Position numbers and translations under genes: made by a program. Shown here in pieces: positions 43,523-49,699 of a stretch of 49,699 nucleotides of DNA. Every line of letters starts with the position of its first letter. The first letter of the stretch is position 1. The stretch covers positions 1 to 49,699 of the forward strand of contig NZ_FXAN01000058.1 of NCBI RefSeq assembly GCF_900176645.1, written 5' to 3'. The notes below the pieces were generated by a model. It did no database searches. It saw only the letters and a list, made by a program, of their open reading frames with translations, and had not been told where the DNA came from. This stretch comes from Burkholderia singularis. GTDB taxonomy: Bacteria; Pseudomonadota; Gammaproteobacteria; Burkholderiales; Burkholderiaceae.

Positions 43523-43843
43523 TTACGCCGCCTCCGGCGGATGTGCCTCCAGCCATGCGACGATCTGCTGCTCGGCTTGCAGCGGCGTCACGGTTTCGCC
43601 GGTCGCGAGCACTTCATATTTGTAAGGATCGGCGCCGTCGAGGTTATCAGCCTCCGGTTGCGCAATCGTCCAGCGCCAGTCGATCCGATCGGCGATCGGC
43701 GACGGCGCGCCTTCGATGCTGCAACGGCATCCGTCGATTTCCGCGACAAAACCGGTGGCGGTCGGCTCAAAACTCGCAAACACGGCAACTCCCGTCGATA
43801 TGTCATAGCAGGCCGCGGCGCGGCCGGTTCGCGAGTATCGCAC
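43523..43843 (-). CDS. Hypothetical protein, 106 aa
   Basis: A 106-residue cytoplasmic-looking protein from a GTG start at 43843. It has ordinary GC-rich codon use and no signal peptide. The sequence has alternating strand-like parts (VAVFASFEPTATGFVAEIDGCRCSI, RIDWRWTIAQPEADN) and a C-terminal helix (TPLQAEQQIVAWLEAHPPEAA). No family recognised. The composition and the lack of a better frame support a real gene, but the start is not certain because I see no strong ribosome site. Confidence 0.5.
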   Translation of the reverse strand: MRYSRTGRAAACYDISTGVAVFASFEPTATGFVAEIDGCRCSIEGAPSPIADRIDWRWTIAQPEADNLDGADPYKYEVLATGETVTPLQAEQQIVAWLEAHPPEAA

Positions 43844-44085
43844 GATCGCAGCGTCGGCTAGCGTGCCGCGCGGCCACGCCTGCCGCCGCGTTACAGATTG
43901 TCACGGATCGTTGCATTAATGCACGATTCTCCACGCCGCGAGCGTCAACCAATCGACTGCAACAAGAGTTATTGACGGTACTGGCGCACTGAATCGCGTC
44001 AGGGCTGCGCCCTCTTCGAAAGAAAGCGCGCACGCACGGATCACGCAAGTGAATGTGCGCCAATCCCATACAGTCAGGAGTCGAA

Positions 44086-44556
44086 ATGAAAAAGACCGCA
44101 ATCCTCTCGGCGCTCGCCGCCGGCTTGTGCATCTCGATCAGCAGCTTCGCGCAAGTCCCCGCGAATGCGCCCGCCGGCACGACCGGTCTCTGCAAGGACG
44201 GCTCGTACTACTCGGGCGCATCGAAAAAAGGCGCGTGCGCCGGCCATAAGGGCGTGAAGACCTGGTACGGCGCATCGGCGGAAACCGCCGCGAGCGGCGC
44301 GTCCGCCACGACCGCGCCGGCCGCTGCCGCATCGGCTCCGGCAATGGCATCGGGCACGGGCGCCTCGACGAAGAGCACGGCAAAGAGCACGGCGGCCGCG
44401 GGCGCGCCCGGCCAAGTGTGGGTCAACACCGGCACCAAGGTCTACCACTGCCAGGGCGACAAGTACTACGGCAAGACCAAGCAAGGCTCGTACATGTCGG
44501 AAGCAGATGCGAAGGCGAAGGGCTACCACGCATCGCACGGCAAGGCCTGCTCGTAA
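44086..44556 (+). CDS. Exported DUF3761-type Cys-rich protein
   Basis: A 156-residue protein with a signal peptide (MKKTAILSALAAGLCISISSFA). A DUF3761-like N-terminal unit, LCKDGSYYSGASKKGACAGHKGVKTWYG (about residues 35-62), carries a Cys pair. Next comes an Ala/Ser/Thr-rich linker (about 63-105). A second unit, VWVNTGTKVYHCQGDKYYGKTKQGSYMSEADAKAKGY (about 109-147), is like the short domains found beside DNA-uptake and nuclease proteins, again with two Cys including the C-terminal KACS. CAGGAG lies 5 bases before the ATG at 44086. Function unknown; probably periplasmic. A hairpin with a T run follows the gene. Confidence 0.85.
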   Translation: MKKTAILSALAAGLCISISSFAQVPANAPAGTTGLCKDGSYYSGASKKGACAGHKGVKTWYGASAETAASGASATTAPAAAASAPAMASGTGASTKSTAKSTAAAGAPGQVWVNTGTKVYHCQGDKYYGKTKQGSYMSEADAKAKGYHASHGKACS

Positions 44557-44623
44557 CGCGGCCGCGCCGGCGCGGCTTACGCTGTGAGGCGCGCCGGCCG
44601 CCGCTGCACCCGAGCGGCATATC

Positions 44624-44654
44624 GCCGGCATCGCGGCATCGCGTGCCGGCTTTT
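44624..44654 (+). terminator. Intrinsic terminator of the DUF3761 gene
   Basis: GCCGGCA-T-CGCG, loop GCAT, CGCG-TGCCGGC forms an 11-bp stem with one bulged T, followed directly by TTTT (44651-44654) and more T-rich sequence. It is a good intrinsic terminator. Confidence 0.7.
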
Positions 44655-44772
44655 GCCGTTTTATCGAATCATGCGATAAATGCGGCTTGCGCGATCGATG
44701 CGCCCACGAACAAAGTTTCAACTTGCCGCGCGCGCGGCTGTCGATAGCCTAACGAATCAAGCGCAACGCGCA

Positions 44773-45234
44773 TCAACGTATCGCGCTCGACGCACGGTCG
44801 GCGCCTGCACGCCACGCAGCGTAATCGGCGCGCGTCCAATTAAGCTCAATGCCGATACGCTGCGTGCCCGGCCTGATCTTCGGTTTGTGCAACGCGAGAA
44901 TCAATGCATCAAGCGCGGGCCAAGCCTCGAACGAAAGCGCCGCGATTTCGACTGCGAGCGTCTCGAGCAGCCGCGTATGCGGCTTATGCGCGAGAAATGA
45001 CGTGATCCGCGCGCAATACGCGTCATAATCGATCCAGCCGTCGTTGTCCGCATCGGACGGCTCGCATCGGTAAGCGAGCCGCGCATCGATCACGACTGGC
45101 TGCGGCGCTGCATGCTCATGCGCATAGATGCCGATGCGCGCCGATACGCTCAACCCGTCGACGAATACGCTCCAGCCCCGGCCGTTCTGCATCATCGGCT
45201 CGCGTGCCGCAAACGGCGATTCGACGGGTTTCAT
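44773..45234 (-). CDS. FolB-like dihydroneopterin aldolase-family protein
   Basis: A 153-residue FolB-fold protein. The family blocks are VFVDGLSVSARIGIYAHEHAAPQPVVIDARL (residues 23-53), the YDAYCARITSFL helix, and HTRLLETLAVEIAALSF, which contains the conserved LLE. True dihydroneopterin aldolase uses a Lys near the end; here the tail is LHKPKIRPGTQRIGIELNWTR, with the HKP...P motif kept. The ATG overlaps the soxG stop as ATGA, so it is translationally coupled to sarcosine oxidase. Sarcosine oxidase makes 5,10-methylene-tetrahydrofolate, so a pterin- or folate-binding partner or accessory role is attractive. Folate biosynthesis itself is the simpler alternative. Confidence 0.85.
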   Translation of the reverse strand: MKPVESPFAAREPMMQNGRGWSVFVDGLSVSARIGIYAHEHAAPQPVVIDARLAYRCEPSDADNDGWIDYDAYCARITSFLAHKPHTRLLETLAVEIAALSFEAWPALDALILALHKPKIRPGTQRIGIELNWTRADYAAWRAGADRASSAIR

Positions 45235-45869
45235 CCGATCAACGGCTCGGCCGCGTCGAGCATGATGCGGCAGAAATAATCGGCAAAGCTGCGGCGCACC
45301 ACGATCTCGAATGTCGCGTCGCCGGTCGCGACGAGCACGATCGATGCCTTGAAGTAGTGACTCTGCGCGCATTGCCCCACGCCGAACACGCGTGGATGCA
45401 GATCGAGCGGACAACCGCGTGCCAGCACGTCGCGCACACGCTCGCCGCTCGCTTCGACCACCGTGTAGCCGCTTCCGACGTCCACCGCCGCCGCATAGAT
45501 GCCGTTGAGCGCCGGTACGAGCTTCGCTTCGAGCTGGCCGGACGCGACCGGTCCGTTCGAGCGCACCAGCCATTCGTCGGGGCCGAGCCACAGCACGTCG
45601 TATTCGGCGGCGCGGGCGACCGTGTTCGGCTCGACGGGCGGCAAGCAGCCTACTGTCTGCTCGAATGCGCGAACGAAAGCCGCATCGTCCGGCTCGCCGC
45701 GCACGTTCACGAGATCGAGGAACGCACGCTCGCGAAACCGGAATTTCGTCGACTCGCGCGCCTGAAACGCCTTCAATACATCACCGGCGCCCACGAGCGG
45801 GGATTCGAGCGCTATGCCGCCCGGCGCCTGCACGCGCGCGGGCGCTTCGTTTCTTGTCTCATTCCACAT
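45231..45869 (-). CDS. soxG: Sarcosine oxidase gamma subunit
   Basis: A 212-residue protein with the SoxG/GcvT-like fold. Recognised by ALESPLVGAGDVLKAFQARESTKFRFRERAF at the start and ADYDVLWLGPDEWLV-like wording (EYDVLWLGPDEWLVRSNG), VDVGSGYTVVEASGERVRDVLARGCPLDLHPRVF, and RRSFADYFCRIMLDAA at the end. It is the third-largest subunit of heterotetrameric sarcosine oxidase and is structural. It starts at ATG 45869, 11 bases inside the end of soxA, with AAGGGG upstream. Its stop overlaps the next gene's start. Confidence 0.92.
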   Translation of the reverse strand: MWNETRNEAPARVQAPGGIALESPLVGAGDVLKAFQARESTKFRFRERAFLDLVNVRGEPDDAAFVRAFEQTVGCLPPVEPNTVARAAEYDVLWLGPDEWLVRSNGPVASGQLEAKLVPALNGIYAAAVDVGSGYTVVEASGERVRDVLARGCPLDLHPRVFGVGQCAQSHYFKASIVLVATGDATFEIVVRRSFADYFCRIMLDAAEPLIG

Positions 45870-48800
45870 GCTGGCGCACCCCTTGCGTGTCATAGAAAAC
45901 CGGGCTTGCGATCGTTGCGCTCGCGCGCGTGCCGCTTGCATCCGAGATCGCCACCTTGTCGCCGATTCGATCCAATCCGCCCTTGATCACGGCGAGCGCA
46001 ATCGAGCGCTTCAGAATCGGGCTGTAATAACTCGACGTCACATGACCGAGCATCGCGCAAGTGCCGTCCGCGCGCGCCGTCGCGTCGGCCTCCGTGATCT
46101 GGCCGCCTTCCGGCAGCACGTGCTGCGGATCGTCGCTCAGCAGTCCGACGAATTGCTTGCGGTCCGCCTTCGCGGTATCGGTGCGCGTTAGCGAACGCCG
46201 GCCGAGAAAATCCTTCGATTTCGCGACGAGTCCGCCCATGCCGAGATCATGCGGCGTGACCGAGCCATCGGTATCCTGCCCGACGATGATATAGCCCTTC
46301 TCCGCACGCAAAACATGCATCGTCTCGGTGCCGTAGGGCGTAATGTCGAATTCGGCGCCGGCGGCCATCAGCGCCTCCCAGACCGCGCGCCCGGCATTCG
46401 CCGGCACGTTGATCTCATATGCAAGCTCGCCCGAAAAGCTGATGCGCATCACGCGCGCGCGCACGCCGGCGACGGTGCCTTCGCGGAAACTCATGAACGG
46501 GAACGCGTCGTTCGCGAAATCGATGTCTTCGCATACTTTGCGCACGACTTGCCGGCTCTTCGGGCCGACGACCGCGAACGTCGCCCAATGGTCGGTCACC
46601 GACGCGAGCCGCACCTTCATATCGGGCCATTCGGTTTGCAGCCAGCGCTCGAGCCATGTGAGCACGCGCGCCGCGCCGCCCGTCGTCGTCGTCATCATGA
46701 AATGCTGTTCGCCGAGACGCACGGTCACGCCGTCGTCGAACACCATGCCGTTCTCGTCGAGCATCAGCCCATAACGGCATTTGCCGATCTCGAGCTTGTT
46801 CCACGGATTCGTATAGACCCAGTTCAGCAGCTTCACCGCATCCGGGCCCTGAATGTCGATCTTGCCGAGCGTCGACGCGTCTAGCATGCCCACGCCGTTG
46901 CGCACCGCGAGACACTCGCGCGCCACCGCCGCATGCAAATCCTCGCCAGGCTTCGGGTAGTACCAAGGCCGCTTCCAGTTGCCAACGTCCTCGAACAGCG
47001 CGCCATGCCCGGCGTGCCATTCATGCATGCAGGTCTTGCGGACCGGATCGAGAAAATCGCCGAGTTCGCGCCCCGCGAACGCGCCGAACGACACCGGCGT
47101 GTAGTTCGGACGGAACGTCGTCGTGCCGGTTTCGGCGATCGTCTTGCCGAGCGCCTGCGCGAGAATCGCCATTCCGTTGATATTGCCGAGCTTGCCCTGA
47201 TCCGTGCCGAAGCCCATCGCCGTATAGCGCTTCACATGCTCGACCGATTCGAAGCCTTCGCGCGCGGCGAGCAGAATGTCGGCTGCGCCGACGTCGTTCT
47301 GGAAGTCGACGAACTGCTTCGGGCCGCGCACCGCGACGTCGATGCCACTCGCGAGCCATACCGGCAATATCGCGTCGTCGGCCGTTTCGACGACATGCGG
47401 CACCGCAGGGCGCACGGCATCGGTAAAGCCCGCCGCCCTCGCCGCATCGACACCGGCGTCGAACGCGAGCCGCAATGCACGCGACAGATCGAACTCGCCT
47501 GCCGCCGCACCGACGCTCGTCTCCGCCTGCACCGGCCTGCCCGGCACGAAGCACGCCTTGTCGTCGTTCCAATGCGCTTTGCCGCCCGATTGCGCGAACA
47601 GATGCAGCACCGGGCTGAAACCACCCGACATCGCGACGAGATCGCACACGAGCGTCGCAAGCCTGTCGCCCATTTTGCCGTTCGTATACGACGCGACGTC
47701 AACCGATGCGACGCGCAGCTTACCTTGCGCCGCCATCACAACCGCGCCGCTCATCACGGTCACGCCATTGCGCTTGGCGACAGCCGCCAGCGCACCGCGC
47801 GTGGACGGGCGCGCATCGACGACCGTCACCTGCGCACCGCACGCTTTCAAATCAAGCGCGCATTGATAGCCGCGGTCATTGTTGGTCGCGACTACCGCGA
47901 CACGTCCCGGCAACACGCCGTAGCGGTGAATGTACGTCGACACCGCCGAGGCGGTCATCACGCCGGGCAAATCGTTGTTGCCGAACACGAGGGGCCGTTC
48001 GTGCGCGCCCGTAGCCAAAATCACACGCTTGGCGCGGATTTTCCACAGCAGCTCGCGCGTGCCCTTACGCACCGATACCGGCAGATGATCAGTCAGCCGT
48101 TGCACCACGGTGACCAAGTTATGATCCTGATACCCAAACGCCGTGCTGCGCGTGAGAATCGTCACGTCCGGCTGCTTCGCGAGTTCGGCTTCGGTCTTCT
48201 CGACCCATTGAAGCGCCGGCTTGCCGTCGATCTGCGCACGGCACGAAAGCAGGCTGCCGCCAAGTTCGCGCTGATCGTCAACGACGAACACGCGCGCACC
48301 GCTGGCTGCCGCCGCTTGCGCGGCCGCCAAGCCAGCCGGGCCGCCACCCACGACGAGTACGTCGCAGTGCGCATAACGCTTATCGTAGCGGTCCGCGTCG
48401 CGTACATCGGGCGCGCGGCCAAGGCCCGCCGCATCGCGAATTTTTTCCTCATACTTCGGCCACCACTTGCGCGGCCACATAAACGTCTTGTAATAGAAGC
48501 CCGCAGGCAGAAAGCGCGAGAACTTCTGCATCACGGCCATCCGGTCATGCTCGAGCGACGGCCGCGCATTCACGCTCGTCGCAACCAGCCCTTGATACAG
48601 CTCGACTTCGGTCGCGCGCGCGTTCGGCACCGTGTAGGCGCCGCTCTCGAGCTGGACGAGCGCGTTCGGCTCGTCGACGCCCGCCGTCACGATCCCGCGC
48701 GGCCGGTGGTATTTGAAGCTGCGCGCGACGAAATGCACGCCGTTGGCGAGCAATGCCGAGGCGAGCGTGTCGCCCTGATAACCCTGATAAGTGCGGCCGT

Positions 48801-48870
48801 TGAACGTGAACGTGAGCGGCTGCGCGCGGTTGATGCGCCCACCCGTGCCGAGTCGGTCTTTCTGGCTCAT
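45859..48870 (-). CDS. soxA: Sarcosine oxidase alpha subunit
   Basis: A 1003-residue subunit, normal length for heterotetrameric sarcosine oxidase. The order is an N-terminal ferredoxin-like part (PLTFTFNGRTYQGYQGDTLASALLANGV), an NAD-binding Rossmann unit (VLVVGGGPAGLAAAQAAAASGARVFVVDD, near residue 172), and then an FAD/NAD oxidoreductase body. The C-terminus (about 600-1000) is a GcvT-like tetrahydrofolate-binding domain (AGHGALFEDVGNWKRPWYYPKPGED..., GTETMHVLRAEKGYIIVGQDTDGSVTPHDLGMG). It transfers the methyl carbon of sarcosine to tetrahydrofolate, making 5,10-methylene-THF, with glycine and H2O2 as other products. It overlaps the end of soxD by four bases (ATGA). Confidence 0.97.
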   Translation of the reverse strand: MSQKDRLGTGGRINRAQPLTFTFNGRTYQGYQGDTLASALLANGVHFVARSFKYHRPRGIVTAGVDEPNALVQLESGAYTVPNARATEVELYQGLVATSVNARPSLEHDRMAVMQKFSRFLPAGFYYKTFMWPRKWWPKYEEKIRDAAGLGRAPDVRDADRYDKRYAHCDVLVVGGGPAGLAAAQAAAASGARVFVVDDQRELGGSLLSCRAQIDGKPALQWVEKTEAELAKQPDVTILTRSTAFGYQDHNLVTVVQRLTDHLPVSVRKGTRELLWKIRAKRVILATGAHERPLVFGNNDLPGVMTASAVSTYIHRYGVLPGRVAVVATNNDRGYQCALDLKACGAQVTVVDARPSTRGALAAVAKRNGVTVMSGAVVMAAQGKLRVASVDVASYTNGKMGDRLATLVCDLVAMSGGFSPVLHLFAQSGGKAHWNDDKACFVPGRPVQAETSVGAAAGEFDLSRALRLAFDAGVDAARAAGFTDAVRPAVPHVVETADDAILPVWLASGIDVAVRGPKQFVDFQNDVGAADILLAAREGFESVEHVKRYTAMGFGTDQGKLGNINGMAILAQALGKTIAETGTTTFRPNYTPVSFGAFAGRELGDFLDPVRKTCMHEWHAGHGALFEDVGNWKRPWYYPKPGEDLHAAVARECLAVRNGVGMLDASTLGKIDIQGPDAVKLLNWVYTNPWNKLEIGKCRYGLMLDENGMVFDDGVTVRLGEQHFMMTTTTGGAARVLTWLERWLQTEWPDMKVRLASVTDHWATFAVVGPKSRQVVRKVCEDIDFANDAFPFMSFREGTVAGVRARVMRISFSGELAYEINVPANAGRAVWEALMAAGAEFDITPYGTETMHVLRAEKGYIIVGQDTDGSVTPHDLGMGGLVAKSKDFLGRRSLTRTDTAKADRKQFVGLLSDDPQHVLPEGGQITEADATARADGTCAMLGHVTSSYYSPILKRSIALAVIKGGLDRIGDKVAISDASGTRASATIASPVFYDTQGVRQHVE

Positions 48871-49172
48871 TTACGCGCTTCCTCCGTTGCGCTCGAGGCC
48901 GGCCTGTCGATTGGCTTGTCGAACGTTTCGTATCCCTGAAATGTGTAGCCGACGGTGTCGCGCTGCGCGATGAACCAGCGCCGGCAGCCATGCGTGTGCA
49001 ACCATTGTTCGCGATGCGTGCCGCGCGGATTCTTGCGCATGAACAGGTAATCGCCCCATTCGCGATCCGACAGTTTGTCGGTATCGAGCGGACGCGCGAT
49101 GTCAGCCTCGCCGCCGCACGTGAATTCGGATTCGGCGCGCGGGCCGCACCACGGACATTCGATCAATAACAT
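48867..49172 (-). CDS. soxD: Sarcosine oxidase delta subunit
   Basis: A 101-residue Zn-binding small subunit with the SoxD start LIECPWCGPRAESEFTCGGEADIARP (zinc Cys ligands C8, C11 and C20) and YLFMRKNPRGTHREQWLHTHGCRRWF. A GAGGAG ribosome site lies just upstream of the ATG at 49172. It sits between soxB and soxA, the usual soxBDAG order, and its stop overlaps the soxA start. Confidence 0.96.
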   Translation of the reverse strand: MLLIECPWCGPRAESEFTCGGEADIARPLDTDKLSDREWGDYLFMRKNPRGTHREQWLHTHGCRRWFIAQRDTVGYTFQGYETFDKPIDRPASSATEEARK

Positions 49173-49198
49173 TCAGTTCTCCTCGTGGCGTGCGATGC

Positions 49199-49699
49199 TC
49201 AGTGCGCAACGGCAGCCGCGCCGTGCTCGTCGATCAGGTGGCCGGTGTAGAAACGCTCGAGCGTAAACGGCGCGTTCAACGGATGCGGCTCGTCGCGCGC
49301 GATCGTATGGGCGAACACCCAGCCCGAGCCTGGCGTGGCCTTGAAGCCGCCGGTGCCCCAGCCGCAGTTGAAGTACAGCCCCTTCACGTCGGTCTTGCTG
49401 ATGATCGGGCACGCATCCGGCGAGACGTCGACGATACCGCCCCACTGCCGGTTCATCCGCACACGCGAAAATACCGGAAACATCTCGACGATCGCCTGCA
49501 GCGTGCCTTCGATAATCTGGAAGCTGCCGCGCTGGCCAAAGCCCGTGTACTGATCGATCCCCGCGCCGATCACCAAATCGCCCTTGTCGGACTGGCTGAT
49601 ATACGCGTGCACCGCGTTCGACATCACGACCGTATTGACGACCGGCTTGATCGGCTCCGACACGAGCGCCTGCAAAGGATGGCTTTCGAGCGGCAGGGG
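49199..49699 (-). CDS. soxB: Sarcosine oxidase beta subunit, 3' part (cut by the window edge)
   Basis: The last 167 codons of soxB; the gene continues beyond the right edge. The visible part reads [19 protein letters not shown], then [64 protein letters not shown], and a C-terminal helix. It is the FAD/FMN-bearing catalytic subunit of the DadA/glycine-oxidase fold that oxidises sarcosine. The stop lies 26 bases before soxD. No start should be sought in the window. Confidence 0.95.
   Translation of the reverse strand, partial: PLPLESHPLQALVSEPIKPVVNTVVMSNAVHAYISQSDKGDLVIGAGIDQYTGFGQRGSFQIIEGTLQAIVEMFPVFSRVRMNRQWGGIVDVSPDACPIISKTDVKGLYFNCGWGTGGFKATPGSGWVFAHTIARDEPHPLNAPFTLERFYTGHLIDEHGAAAVAH

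Noticed and set aside
46933..48939. 668-codon plus-strand frame opposite soxA
   Set aside because: Antisense shadow of soxA: Arg/His/Val-rich with no motif, as is common opposite GC-rich genes.
1..49699. CRISPR array, prophage module or toxin-antitoxin pair
   Set aside because: I saw no regularly spaced repeats, no phage structural or integrase genes and no paired toxin/antitoxin frames. The only mobile traces are the two IS3 remnants.

Overview
The window is GC-rich, tightly packed, typical betaproteobacterial DNA. Several traits point to Burkholderia sensu lato, most likely an accessory-rich replicon such as chromosome 2: DUF4148 and DUF3761 small exported proteins, many LysR/AraC/GntR/LuxR-regulated catabolic cassettes, IS3-family remnants and a soxBDAG operon. 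I cannot name the species from sequence alone.

Layout. (1) About 1-4000 is AT-richer than the rest and looks acquired. It holds a YjeH-like amino-acid exporter and a LuxR-family AHL-receptor-like solo regulator lying between two different truncated IS3-family transposase remnants. It abuts the 3' end of a tRNA-Leu(GAG) gene, a classic island position. (2) 4473-8285 holds a divergent pair of exported glycosidases, a GH18-like protein and a GH92 alpha-mannosidase. (3) 8336-14.4 kb has a LysR/SDR pair, a cupin, and a minus-strand row of DUF1636, alpha/beta hydrolase, amidohydrolase and VOC genes, with an AraC regulator divergent to it. (4) 15.8-18.5 kb encodes a MauG/cytochrome c peroxidase-like dihaem protein and an exported protein of unknown function. 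(5) 18.6-24.3 kb is a catabolic unit: an AtoE-type transporter divergent from GntR - SDR - beta-keto acid cleavage enzyme (BKACE/DUF849) - MFS. The SDR would make a beta-keto acid, BKACE would cleave it with acetyl-CoA to acetoacetate plus a new CoA ester, and AtoE could move acetoacetate. (6) 24.3-27.0 kb is codB-codA, for cytosine uptake and deamination.

(7) 27.6-33.7 kb has small exported proteins, a LysR regulator divergent from a FUSC efflux protein, and a secreted MINPP-type histidine phosphatase (phytase-like). (8) 33.7-37.2 kb pairs an APC permease with a P1/DmpA-type self-cleaving aminopeptidase, divergent from a LuxR-type regulator. (9) 37.4-42.4 kb carries a degenerate NlpD-like LytM lipoprotein, then the beta-alanine degradation pair (beta-alanine:pyruvate aminotransferase and malonate-semialdehyde dehydrogenase) with a divergent LysR gene and a textbook LysR box. 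(10) 42.7-44.6 kb holds small exported or hypothetical proteins. (11) 44.8-49.7 kb is the heterotetrameric sarcosine oxidase operon soxB(partial)-D-A-G, followed by a translationally coupled FolB-like (dihydroneopterin aldolase-family) gene.

The strongest leads for undescribed biology are the orphan BKACE cassette, the permease/P1-peptidase/LuxR unit, the FolB-like gene coupled to soxG, and the LuxR solo caught between IS remnants.
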